From positions 124,001 through 188,000 of the forward strand of contig JBBPEB010000021.1 in NCBI GenBank assembly GCA_039096225.1: 64,000 nt of DNA, in the 5' to 3' direction. The translations under genes and the position numbers were made by a program. The notes under the pieces are model-generated. The model saw only the letters and a list, made by a program, of their open reading frames with translations, made no database searches and was not told the origin of the DNA. The DNA is from Blastocystis sp. Blastoise (lineage: Eukaryota > Sar > Bigyra > Opalinata > Blastocystidae). Shown here in pieces: positions 27,531 to 40,173 of this stretch (position 1 is its first letter; every line of letters begins with the position of its first letter).

Positions 27531-29351
27531 ATGTTTGGCTCTGAAAATTTGCCAAATGACGATAAATGTATTTAAATTTAATTAGGAAATATTTATTTTT
27601 TTCTAGATTTATTTACGTTTCAGGATGAAAGTCAAATATGGATTTCTAAAGATTTTATTAAAAAGTATCCTCAACTACCATTCTATGATATCATCATACA
27701 CTCTGAGAAATATGAGGATGGTAGCTATTACATAGATATACCTTTTTATCCTATGAATAAAGTAATTCAATATTTGATGGACCAAAACATGGATATTTTT
27801 TCATTAAATCTACGAGATAGTTATGATATATATAAAATACTTATTGAATACTCAGTTATGATAGATAGCGTAATTCAAAGTGATTTATTATTTCATGTTA
27901 AGGTACTATTCTATAACTATTTGAAAGACAATTATTATTATGTATATATAATTTGTTATGAGCACTTTAGACAATGTATGCCTATAGAATTATTCAGTTT
28001 AGAAAAGAAAAAAATACATGTGACTAGTATCTATATATATATATTTATAATATACATATATATAGGATTTATTACACCTCAACGAAAAGATGAATTATTC
28101 TATTATTCTCTTCTTTTTAAAATGATGAATATTACTCAAGTTAGTTTTGAATGTATATATATTATATTATAATATAGATAATAATATATATAGACAAATA
28201 CTCGTCGAATATTCCATTAGAATATATATGTCCATCGTGTATTAAAGATATATTCCCTTCATTAAAAGAAGTAAAGATAACTGGTATATATATTATATAG
28301 AATTATTATATATATATATATAGTAAATACACAATATGAGGTTGCTGGACTATTATTCGATCCATTTAGTAATGAATATAAAGTCAAACATACTCGCTTA
28401 TTATATGATAATGAATATACATATATACGTAAAAGAAGTAAATATTACAACGAATCCGATATGAATGAATATAATAATATTTCTTCTTCAGATCTTAATA
28501 ATTTACATGTTTCTAAGGAATTGACTGATTCCTATAGTGAAAAAATAGAAAACAGTGAATTTCATAAATTATATATAAATTTAGTTAATGAATCTATGAA
28601 TACAAAAAAATATTTAAATGTAGAAACGTGTGAAACAGATGATAAATATGGATTAAACGATGAAATCAGTATTAAATATGATGGTATATATATATTAATA
28701 TAATATTATTTAATTTAAATTATTATATGTAGATAAAACAAATGATGAAATATTTTGGTATATAATTATATCCTTTTCTATTATGCATTTATACATATAT
28801 ATTAAATAGTATTGATAAGGTATATTCTAAACATGTTATTTCTCAATTATTATGTCTTCCTTCCTATTTGTCTATATCAAAAATCATTTTAAATGAAAGT
28901 AAATAAATGTATTTAATAAATATAATAATTTATTTTAGATTTTATTTCTCAAAGTGATTCTAAGATTTTTATGAAATTATTTGAAGAAGGTGTTTTTGAT
29001 TCTTTAACTACATTAAGTGTTAAATCGAGTATTATTTTTTATAGTTATTATTATTATTATCAATATGATAATTCTATATAGTTAAAGAATTGGCTAATGA
29101 AATTGATGATAATCTGTATATAAAAATAATGACAACTCATGTATTTCCTAATGTTACTGAACTTATATATGATTATGAAGATGATGAAGATGATAGTGAT
29201 GACAATTATGATGAAAAAGATGATGATGATGATGATGATGATAATGATGATGATGATGATGATGATAATGATGATGATGATGATGATGATGATGATAATG
29301 ATGATGATGATGATGATAATGATAATGATGATGATGATGATGATAATAGTA

Positions 29352-29442
<91 letters not shown>

Positions 29443-31452
29443 ATTATTATCATCTACAGAACATTTCAAATTGTCTTTAATAAACAAAGAATGCTTCCAA
29501 AAGTTACATATTATCAGTTATGAAATTGAAATAAGTAAATATATATATTAATAAATAAACTATTATTCTTAATGTAGTTACTGACAATTTGGATTCTCTA
29601 TTTCCAGTTAATTTAATGTCTATAATTGATACTATACGTATAAATGGAATTGATTATGATGTGAAAGATGAAATATGTCTCTATTTAGATAATCTAGCTT
29701 ATACTTCTTCAATTCACATTGATATAATTTTTGGCCATATGTGTAATATATATATAAATGAAAAATTATAATACTATCTATACAATTAATTCTATTTATT
29801 TACTTTCTATATAGATGATTGGATAGAATCGTTTCCTCATTTAAAAGAATTATTAGAGAAAAATCTTATTACATGTAACGAGCTTTATTGTATATAATAT
29901 TTTCATGTTCATTTTTATATATTATATTATAAATTTGATATTATATATATCCTATTCTATAAAGCTTATAATTCTCTTGATGAAAATATCAAAATATTCG
30001 ATTCTATTGAAAATTTTAAGCAAAATATTGATAGTATAAATATAAGACTTAAATGTATTTATTAATATATATTATAGATATATATATATATTGTGATCTA
30101 TAATATTAATAATAATATTTATTCATTTTTAGTTTATGAAAATGACTTATATAAAAGAAATGCATTAGAAAGATTCTTAAAGAGTAATGCATTAGAATAT
30201 TTGAATAAGTTAGATGTTTTGTGTATATTCTTGATTTTTATAAATATTTAATAAGCTTTATATACTATTTATAGTTGATAAGAATATAAGTATGGAATGT
30301 TTAACATGGATATCAACTCTATTTAATGATAATAAGTTTAATGCTCTTCATAAATTAGATATTGATTGTATATTATATTGTAACATATATATGAATATAT
30401 ATATATAGTAGAGTCTATAATAAAAGACTCATTATCCTCTGAATATTTAACTGCATATGAAAATATATTAGAGAAATTAATTCCTAAGGCTTCTATTGTT
30501 AATATAGAAAGTAATTATTTATATATTCATTTTTTGTAAAAATTGTTTATTTAATTAATTTTTATTGCTATTATTCTAGATTGTACTATGACTTTTATAA
30601 ATCGATTAATTCCTACAGGGTGTTTCCATAAAACAACTCAATTAATTCTAGGTATATATATTAAATGATATAATGTTTACCTATAATATATTACATTTCA
30701 TCCTTATCTTTTTATGAATATTTATTTAGAAATTAATGATATACCAGATGATACTTTTTGTAAACTATATATTACTGATAATTTCTCTCAATTAAAATAT
30801 ATCAAGATTTGTATATATTTTAATAATAATGTTTTTCTTTATTATGAATCATATATATTTATATATACATATTTCTTTATATAATAATTATTTTAATTAA
30901 ATAATACATGTATATATAGATCAATATCGCAATAGAGAATGGTGGCTAGATTTTATTAAAATATTATGCAACAATATAAATAATAATAACTTTCCATCCT
31001 CAAGTATTGTCCGATTAGGTCAATCCAAATATGATTATTGCTATGATTATGTTTATGACCCAAATACTTCTATTTTTCGATATAAATATGTTACTAATTC
31101 ATTTATGAATACAATTATTGGTACAAAAAATAAAACGATGAATAAATTTGAGATTGAAACGTTATTTGATTGTATAAAAGAAAATAAAACTCAAAACATA
31201 AGAAGCTTAACATTATGTATTTATATAAATCATTTATATATATTCATTCTTATAGATATTTTTGATGAGGAACAATTATCAAAACTTATCAATTTTATTA
31301 CTACTGGAGAATTTCCAAAATTGAAAGAGTTCTTGTTTGTTATGTATTATGATATTTCAGATGAAAAAATTACTATATATAAACAACAATTGAATGATTC
31401 CACATTTATTCAAGAAAATCATGTTAATTATGAATTATACAAAGATCTTTAA
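27531..31452 (+). CDS. BTB-like leucine-rich-repeat protein, multi-exon
   Basis: The start MFGSENLPNDDK (27531) is interrupted by an intron before YLFTFQDESQIW. The N-terminal 110 residues look like a BTB/POZ domain (ISKDFIKKYPQLPFYD, then YIDIPFYPMNKVIQYLM). More than ten short exons follow, encoding imperfect ribonuclease-inhibitor-like leucine repeats such as FSQLKYIKI, FNALHKLDI and FPKLKEFLF. Junctions I traced are phase 1, for example the D of DKTNDEI split by an intron. A (GAT)n expansion at 29217-29345 encodes an Asp-rich tract ahead of a (TA)n-filled intron. The last exon ends ENHVNYELYKDL with TAA at 31450. Paralogous in layout to the gene at 43361-47849. Function unknown; BTB plus leucine repeats suggests a protein-interaction or cullin-3 substrate adaptor role (inference). 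Exon list not fully resolved. Confidence 0.72.
29217..29345 (+). repeat. (GAT)n expansion, coding
   Basis: GATGAT runs with interspersed AAT encode poly-Asp with occasional Asn. Other frames and the opposite strand are also open because of the repeat and are not genes. A (TAAA)n then (TA)n tract at 29353-29438 lies in the intron that follows. Confidence 0.85.
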
Positions 31453-32996
31453 ATTCTTTTATATATATGATTCTTATTGCTAACACTATTTTTATTAGTA
31501 TAATTTTTTTTTTAATTTATTAACGTTTCTATGAATTATATAAATGACTTTTTAAATATATTTCTTGTTTTATTGGAAAATGAGAAAACAGTTGTGATTC
31601 AATAAAATATGCATTTTAGTAGCATATATATATATAATAGAATAATATTTAGTGTTTATTATGAGTTTTATATTCTTTTATTCACAGAGTTTCAACTAAT
31701 AATAATTATGCAGAATAACAATGATAAGAATGATACTCATAAGTATATCTAAAAACTATTAGAGTTGTTTATAAAAGAAAAGAGGGATTGCTAATGACTT
31801 TCTTGATAAATATCTTTATTAATATATTAAGAATTAATGAATTTTTTTATAATTTACAATTTTTATTACTTTTTATATATTAAAAAAATAGTTTTTCAGC
31901 AAGTGTTATAAAATAATGAATACATTTATTATTTGTATAATTTACCGAAATATATTTTCCATATTCAATATATGTAATTGTTTATTATGAAGTATTAATT
32001 GTTTTATAATTGGAAAGAAATAATAGTGAATCTATTCTTAATTCCATTAATATATATATATGAGGAAGAAGTATGTTTAATTAATCAAAATATAATTAGA
32101 CAAATGAAATAATTGATTTAATTTTTATTACAATAATTATATATTAAATAAATTTTAAAACACAGATGTTGTTTAGAAATTATAGACCAATTATAGGTAA
32201 ATATAAAATTATATCAATTATTCATATATCTATTTATAAATATAAAAGCGACACATATAAACAATATATATACATATTATTCATAATAGCTTATTGAATA
32301 AAATATCAAAAATAATTGTTATTCATGATATATATAATAAATTATTATTTATAATAGTTATTATGATTTCAATATCTTAAATAAATTATTGTGTAAAAAA
32401 AAAGAAAAGAATAACACAGTGTCAAATAAAAATGGAAGAAGAAGAAGAAGAAGGAAATAGAAAACGAACGAGAAAATGAGATTGTTGCGTAAATAGACTA
32501 TAGAAGAGATATATTATATACAAATAATAAAAAATAAATAATAATATAATAAATTCTGTCAGAAATCAGTAATGATTACAAGAAAAACATAATAACCATA
32601 TATTTAGACTAGTGGTAATTATCAAATAGAAATTTTTGAATATTATATAAATATATATAGAATATATACCATAAAATAAAAAGATAATTGACACAAATGT
32701 GAATCAAGAAAGAGATATGAAATAGTTAAATATAATACTTTATTATTTGAACAATATATATTTATAATCAATATTCAATTAACTTTTTAGAGTAATCAAT
32801 AAAGTGAAGATCCATAATAAGTTATCCATTTTTGGAAATTCTTGTAATATATTTGTAAATTATATTTATTAGTAATTATTTAAAGCAATAATAATCATTA
32901 TATATAAACAATAAGTGAATTATAAATCATTTCTTTTTAAATAATAAAAAAAACAGGGGAAAGATTCATTTTTATTGAATTAGCATTATTTCATTA
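31453..32996. other. Intergenic, 1.5 kb
   Basis: AT-rich, with short poly-A and TATATA runs and a purine-rich patch near 32430-32480. No convincing open frame or RNA gene. Confidence 0.55.
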
Positions 32997-34537
32997 ATGG
33001 TGAAAGAAAGAGTGTTATTTGATATTGATAAATTCAATAGATTGAAGGAGGATATCAATATATATGAAGAATTGATGAAAGATGTCATGAATGTTTTCTC
33101 ATCTGTAATGAATCTTGGTATACATTCTGGAATTTCGATTAATAGACTTATAAAACATATTGGAGATGATTGTATTGAAAAAGAAGGTGAAAGAAATGAA
33201 TTTGAAAAGAAATCTGTTTGTGAAAAGAATAATTATGAAAATATGAATATGGACATTGATGCTAATGATGATAATGATATGGATTTCATACGATTTACCA
33301 ATAATGGTCCTATATTTCAAATATCAAAATCTGTTTTAGATACGTTGAAAGGTTCTTTTATTGATGATCAACGTGGTGAAGAATATAGAACAAATGATGG
33401 ATCTGTATATCTTGATTATCCTGGAAATGATGCTTTTATTTATTATTTATTAGATTATTTGAATGGAAAGAAAGTAAATTTTGATTCTTTTTCTTATGAA
33501 GAACAATTAGAATTATTGAATTTATTTGAATTTTGTGGATTAGTGATTCCTATAGAATTATTAAATTGTAGAGAAAGAAGAAATAAAAAGAAGAAGAAAT
33601 ATGAAGAAGGAGATGAAGTAAAATTGATTATTAATGGCAATAAGAATGATACTATTAAAGAATATTTGATAAAGAATGGATTATGGAATGAATATATTAA
33701 GAATTATGATAATGGATTTATTGATTATTATCATCTAGATAATAGTTTATATGTTAAGAAACAATACAAATATATTGAATATATTAATGAATACATTAAT
33801 AATGGAACTATAGATATAGAATTTGATAAGATTATAAATATTAATAAAGAATTATTAGAAAAAGAAATGGTTGAATTATTTGGTGATATAGGAAGAGAAG
33901 AAGCGAAAGAAGCAATGATGGGAAAACTGACTGTATTTGCGGATTCAATGATAATTAAAGAGAAATATTTTGAAACCCCATTAGTGAATTGGCTTGGTAA
34001 AGAAAAGAAAAGGAAATTATTATTTAGAGCAAGTGAACATAAATATAAAGCAAGTGAATTTCATAAATATTGCAATAATAAAGGAGAAACAGTAACTATA
34101 ATCAAACATATAGGTAAAAATAATCATATTAATATATTTGGAGGATATACAAATCAAGATTGGGCTGGTTCAGGTAAATATATATTATTCATATAATTAG
34201 TATTCATTATATATATATAGAATGGAAATCTTATTCTAAAGAATTTCTATTTACTTTAAGTAATGAACATGGTATTCCTCCTACTCAATATGCTTATACA
34301 AATAGTGATAGAAGTGCAGGTATAGGTTGTGATTCTTCTTATGGTCCAACATTTGGAGGTGGTTGTGATATCACTATATCTGATGATTGTCATGATAATA
34401 CTAATTCTTATTGTTCTTCATCTTCTTATGCTACAATAAATACTCCTCAAAAATCATCCTTATTTGTGAATACGAATGAAGTTCATTGTAGAAATAATTT
34501 TAGCATAGAAGATTATGAAGTCTGGGGAAGAGCATAA
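32997..34537 (+). CDS. BTB (T1-like) - TLDc protein, one intron
   Basis: Two exons (32997-34173, 34221-34537) give a 497-residue protein in frame. Residues 1-95 are helical and charged. Residues about 98-195 form a T1/KCTD-like BTB (FQISKSVLDTLKGSF, YLDYPGNDAFIYYLLDYLNG, FCGLVIPIELL). A basic patch KKKKKYEEGD and a helical linker follow. The TLDc domain starts at LLFRASEHKYKASEFHKYC and includes HINIFGGYTNQDW, then, after the intron, EFLFTLSNEHGIPPTQY and SLFVNTNEV, ending EDYEVWGRA. Unlike both paralogues in this window, it has no intron at the Arg codon opening the TLDc domain. Over about 55 bases that region is nearly identical in DNA to the first TLDc of the gene at 13860-17400. Function unknown. 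Confidence 0.87.
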
Positions 34538-36176
34538 GAAAAATTATTAAATATTTATTATTATTCTTTACATTATACATCATTATTATATATTATCAAT
34601 TATCAACTCATTAGATTATTATAATTATATAATTTTTTAGAATTATAAACTAATATACAACATAGATATTTATAATATATTTTTTTATGTCTACTGTTAT
34701 TCACTTTTGTATTATGTATATATTATTTTATACTCTTTTCTATTAACTATTGTATGTGTTTTATACTTTTAAACCAATCCAGTTTCAAATAGTATGATTT
34801 TACTATACAAATAATATATATATTAAATTATATCATCAAAATAATACTATTTAAACAAACAATAAATTGATAATAATCAATAAAATACAAAATAAGAAAT
34901 ACATGTATATATAAACAGGAAATAATTGTATCAGAGTTTTCGAGTCGGTTCTATCACACTAACTATGATAATATATTATTATCGATCTCCATTAAACTTA
35001 GAGTGAAAAATTCATAATACAAAACATTTTAGTTTTAGTAATAAATATTTTGTCATAGATTTAGAAGAGATTGTTATATAATCACTCTGTGTATTACTGT
35101 GTTAAGATATTCAATTTATCACATTAAAAAGAACGATTCAAAAAAGGATCCTAAAATGTATATAAAAAAATTTATATAACTATAAAAAATTGTGATTCTT
35201 TAAAGATATAGGTGTAATAGTTCAATATATATATAAAAATGGACATATATATAAACAAGAATATTTATTCATTTCATAATCTTTGTAGAGTTATAAAAAG
35301 ATAATTACAGTAAAATTGATAAAACATATATATTTGTAGATAATAATGAATTATTTATATTAATAATATTGATAGTATCATATATATATAAATTCATAAG
35401 AATAATAGAGTATAATTCATAATTTGAATGAATATAGTTATTTTTTTAACAAGATATGTTCTTTATTTTTTATATTTATGCATATATTATAATCACATAG
35501 AATTAGAAGCAACACAATTTTAATATATTTATATCTATTGGAATGACGTTATTAATTTGTTAAAAATAAAAACAATTCTTAATACATTATTGAGTACTCA
35601 TTCAATTTTTTCTTAGCAACTATTATTATTATGAAATGAAGAACTTTTAGAGTATTAGAGTTCTTCTTATATTAGCATATAACCATAAACATTGAAAACT
35701 ACATTATATTTAAATATATATTTGACCACAAATACCATCAAATTCTGTTAATGCAAATATCATATGTTTTTCAATTAATCATGCATTGAATTAGATTCAT
35801 AGTACTTAAAATCCATCATAAAAGTACTTTATATAAAAGAGATATTCATTTCTTCATATGAAACGCACATAACAAAAACAGTTTTATCAATTTTATGAAA
35901 TATGCAGATAGTTGTCAATAATTGATAGCTAGCAAACCTAATTTATGCAAGCATAGCAATTATTTATCCATTGATCAACGTCACAATGGATAATGTTGCC
36001 ATCAAATGAATCAGGAAAGTATTTCTGCATTAATCTCCATCTTTTATTTCATTTATGCAATGTTATATATTAAAATGATAAATGGATGACGAACGATAAA
36101 GAAAAATAATCATTGAAAAATAATCCTGGGAAATTATTTTTCTCATAATTTTTAACCTTGAATAACACCAATCAAA
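34538..36176. other. Intergenic, 1.6 kb
   Basis: AT-rich spacer with short TATATA runs. No open frame, array or RNA gene recognised. CCAATCA occurs directly before the HAD start codon (36169-36175). Confidence 0.55.
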
Positions 36177-37618
36177 ATGAGTTCAAAGTATCCAGAAATA
36201 TATGCAATATGGGATTTAGATGGTACGCTACTAGATACAGAAGGAATATCAACAACTGTTATGGAGATTGTGCTTGAGAAGATCATTCCGGGTCAATCTA
36301 AGATATCTACTGATCTCCGTAAAACCTTTTATGGATTACCTACCTATGAATGGGTTCGTTTATTATTAAAAGGAATGAATTGTGAGCATCTTATAAGTGT
36401 AGAAGATTATGCTGAACAATATGAAGAGTTGATGCTTCAAATGTCTTTAGATTCTCCATATATGCCTGGAGCACTTCGTATAACTGAATTTCTACGTAAG
36501 AATGGAGTCAAACAAGCTGTAGCTACATCGTCGAGAAGAGATTTGTTGAATGGAAAAGCTTCTCATCATCCTGTATATAGTTTTTTTTAGTGTTTTTATT
36601 ATTTTTTTATTGTGTTTATATTTGTTGAATATGCTATGATTTTTATTTTATTTTCATGCATTGTAAAGTATAATTTGTGTTAATATAGAATTCTTAAACT
36701 ATAAAATATTTTTTTATATGTTTATATTCATAAATAGGAATTATTTGAAAAATTTGAAGTACTTGTCTCTACGAGTGATGAAGGTGTTGTTCATGGTATA
36801 TATATATGTTTATATATTTTTGTTTTTTGAATAGTTGTATTTTGTTTTGTTTATTAAATAAATTTTTTTGTTTTTTTTTTAATTATTTTATGAATATATT
36901 ATTTAAATTTATTTTATTTTAATATATATATAGGTAAACCTGCTCCTGATATCTTCTTAAAAGCTGCTGAATTACTTTCAGCTCCTCCTAATCAATGTAT
37001 AGTCTTTGAAGATTCAGTCAGTGGAATGCAAGCAGGTCTTTCTGCTGGTATATATATATCATTATTACATTTATATTTATTATATATATATTTATTATAT
37101 TTATTTATTATTATATTATGTTTATTTATTATTATATTTATTATATTTAAAATTATATATATATATAGGTATGAGAGTAATAGCTATACCAGGAAATGAT
37201 ATAGATATTTCAAATCTTCATGGACTAACTCAAATACATATATAATATTAATTCTATTACTCTATAAATAATTATATATACATTCTATTACTCTATATAT
37301 ATAATATTAATTCTATTACTCTATATAAATAATTATATCTATTCTATTACTCTATAAATAATTATATGTATATTCTATTACTCTATATAAATAATATTAA
37401 TTCTATTACTCTATAAATAATTATATGTATATTCTATTACTCTATAAATAATTATATGTATATTCTATTACTCTATATAAATAATTATATATATATTCTA
37501 TTACTCTATATAAATAACTATATATATATATTATTACTCTATATAACTATATATATAGATACTTCCTTCTCTTAATGAATTTGATGCTACTATGTTTGGA
37601 TTACCACAAGTTGATTAG
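36177..37618 (+). CDS. HAD-superfamily phosphatase (HDHD1/DOG-like, subfamily I)
   Basis: Haloacid-dehalogenase-type hydrolase of the group that includes pseudouridine-5'-phosphatase and sugar-phosphate phosphatases. All four motifs are visible: motif [13 protein letters not shown] (nucleophile and acid Asp), motif [11 protein letters not shown], motif III Lys in [14 protein letters not shown], and motif [20 protein letters not shown] helical cap lies between motifs I and II. Four or five exons give about 235 residues, normal for the family. The substrate cannot be told from sequence. The last intron is odd: the predicted junction is CAA at 37231-37233 to ATACTTCC at 37559, so the intron would begin AT rather than GT. 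If it is not spliced, the protein stops at 37243-37245 and loses the C-terminal [18 protein letters not shown]. Stop TAG at 37616. Confidence 0.85.
37246..37550. repeat. Intronic minisatellite, about 30-40 bp unit
   Basis: About nine imperfect copies built on ATTCTATTACTCTATA followed by AATAATTATATGTAT. It fills the last intron of the HAD gene. Unit length varies through differing TA counts. Confidence 0.85.
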
Positions 37619-38019
37619 CAATTCTATTCTCCTTCTTTTATCTAATTTTTTTTATTATCTTTTATTTATATGTTTTTGAAGTTTTAATTTGATTGGTAAA
37701 ACTTTTAAAATTATAAAAAAAAGATTAATCAATATATATAATTTTGTTGTGTTTGCTGTTTTGTGACTTTTTTATACACTATTATTAAAGAATTATTTGC
37801 TAAAAGTATAGTCTAAATCATTATATACAACATTATTGTAATAAATATATATATATTATTTTACAATGCAATTTGTTTTCTATTGGTTATATATAACATC
37901 TTTGTTTATTATAGTACATGATAGAAACTTTAAAAAAAAAAGTTTTAAGTAAAAAATTAGAAAACTAGTTCTTTGATCAATAACAAAAAATAGTTTAAAT
38001 ATATATAAAAAAGAGTTAT
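37619..38019. other. Intergenic between convergent genes
   Basis: 401 bp of T-rich then A-rich DNA separating the 3' ends of the HAD (+) and EAPP (-) genes. Likely holds both 3' untranslated regions; no other feature seen. Confidence 0.6.
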
Positions 38020-39339
38020 TTAGAAAGGTTCAGGATCATTTTCAATAATATTATAAAATATATACATTCCATTTGAATCTTGAACACCAATTTCTGTTTC
38101 ACATTCTTCACAATATACGGGATGAAAATAAAAATAATCATTATTATAATCATTATTAATATTATTATTATTTATAGAATTTATAGATGGATCTTTCCAG
38201 TTATTCCTAGTAGATGATTTTGGTACTATACATATGAATATTAATTAAGGAATATATACATAATAATATAAATACTATATATAATATAAATAGGACATAT
38301 ATATAATAAAATTTTAAAAATATAAGTATTCATAAATCAATGAATTAAAATAAATAAAAATACTAAGTAAAAAAATAATAAATATAAGACTTTTAATAAA
38401 TTTATTATAAACTTCATATTTACCTTGTTTATATTGTCCATTTTGATATGTTAGATTTTGATATATATCAACACGAGTATGAAATGCTATTACAGAACGA
38501 AATTGTGAAACATATTTTTCATGTCTACATATATATTTAAAGAATGATTAAATTATTTAAATAAAATGAATTAAAAAAAAATATATATTATTTTAATAAA
38601 TTAAATGAATAATATTTTAATAAATAAAATGAATAATATTTTAATACATAAAATCAATACCTTTGACATTCATAACAAATTATTTGAAAGCATCCTGGAC
38701 AAGATAATGTTGCATCAGATTTAAATTTACCTTTTGAAATTACTATATATTTAAAATTATAGAAAATCAAACACATATAAAGTAACTAAAATAATAAATA
38801 ATAAATAATAAAAAAAAATTAAAAAAAACTAGCTATACATACTTCTGTTCTTTTTAATCCATTCTGTATTTTTATCATCTATTTTATCATCATAAAAATC
38901 ATCTTTTTTCATATTAAGTTTCAATTCATCTATAAAAAATATCTAAATGGAATCAAAATAAAGCAAAAAACGTACTACATTCCTGTTTTTCTTTATCTGT
39001 CATATCTATATCATTATTCAAAGCAGAGGAATCATCGGATTCATCAGATTCATCTTCTGATGATCCACTTATTTCAGAGTCTGAATCACTCAAATATTCA
39101 TTTTCTTCATTTATACCTTCCAGTGAATCATCTAATGGTGTTTCAGGTTCTTCAATTTCTTCTGTATTTGGTGTAATTTCTTCATTCATAACCTCTTCAT
39201 CTGAAGATTCACATTGAATAGCAAAATCTAACTGATCTATATCATAATAGAACTGATTGCGTTCTTGTTCATCATATCCAGTTGTATCAATCATATTATC
39301 TTCAATTGAAGAATCTGAAAATTCTTGTTCTGCATCCAT
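38020..39339 (-). CDS. EAPP: EAPP homologue (E2F-associated phosphoprotein family)
   Basis: The N-terminal exon (39339 downward) is strongly acidic and Ser-rich (SDSDSEISGSSEDESDESDD), as in EAPP. Later exons carry the conserved family core: a Trp-containing stretch (NTEWIKKNR), then LSCPGCFQIICYECQRHEK with a Cys-rich CPGC...CYEC pair, VSQFRSVIAF, and the C-terminal FHPVYCEECETEIGV, a second CxxC pair likely completing a zinc site. Human EAPP is a nuclear phosphoprotein that binds E2F proteins and influences cell-cycle gene expression. Whether that role exists here is unknown. The final residues read NIIENDPEPF before TAA at 38020-38022. Several introns of about 100-200 bp separate the zinc-site exons. 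Phosphorylation of the acidic Ser tract is likely (casein-kinase-2-like sites, inference). Confidence 0.88.
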
Positions 39340-40173
39340 ATTCTTAAGAATTGCCTACTATTTATAAAAAAAATATATATATTTTTTTCTCTTCTATTTC
39401 TTGTTTTTTTTTTCAGTATATTTATTTTATTATAAATATAAATTATTTCAATTTAGTAATCAAATAGACTCGTTGCTATAAATAATGTTTATAAATATAA
39501 TTATTCACAGATGAACATAATTTAAAAAATGACTTTTTTATATGAATGATTATAATAGTAGATGTTTATATATTAAAAAGACTATATTTATAATTCAGCA
39601 GCATCAATACTATATGTTCAGTGTCAGAAATACCTATAAAAGTTAAAAAAGAAACGAATTAAAAAAATATATAACAGAAAAACAGTATGTGTGTTGATTG
39701 TTAACTTTTTTAGAATTGAATATATTGAGCTTTTTGGCTTAAAATATATATGAGATTATCATAAATAGAACTCATTCAAATATTACAATAAATTTTTGGT
39801 ATATCATTTTCATACATTATAAATCTATAAGTAAAAATATTCCAGAAATATAGATACCAAAAATAAGATAAAAACATACATTATTCAACATTCACTCTCA
39901 TTTTAGAATCCTTTCTAGCTTATTTTTTATGACTAATAGCTTCACCATCATAAATTCACTTGAGATACAATATAATTTAGCATGAATAGCTTTTATTCGT
40001 TAAGTAAAAGAAATTCTTCTAACCACTGAATAAATGCTTAAAAGGACTGATTTTCTTAAATATCCGTATTTATGGGCAAAAAAATTGTGTATCGAAAAAA
40101 ACGAGTTCATTCAGCAAGAGCACTTTATTCTTGTTCTTTAATTAACTAAACAATAAATACATTATACAGAGTA
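39340..40173. other. Divergent intergenic region, 834 bp
   Basis: Separates the starts of EAPP (-) and the LOG-family gene (+), so it should contain both promoters. AT-rich; I see no clear conserved box beyond TATA-like strings, which are uninformative here. Confidence 0.55.

Noticed and set aside
29139-29487. Met-, His- and Ser-rich frames overlapping the Asp tract
   Set aside because: Alternative frames of the coding (GAT)n repeat; only the Asp frame joins conserved exons on both sides.
36169-36175. CCAATCA directly before the HAD start as a promoter box
   Set aside because: It abuts the start codon, so it lies within the leader; a single short match is not evidence.
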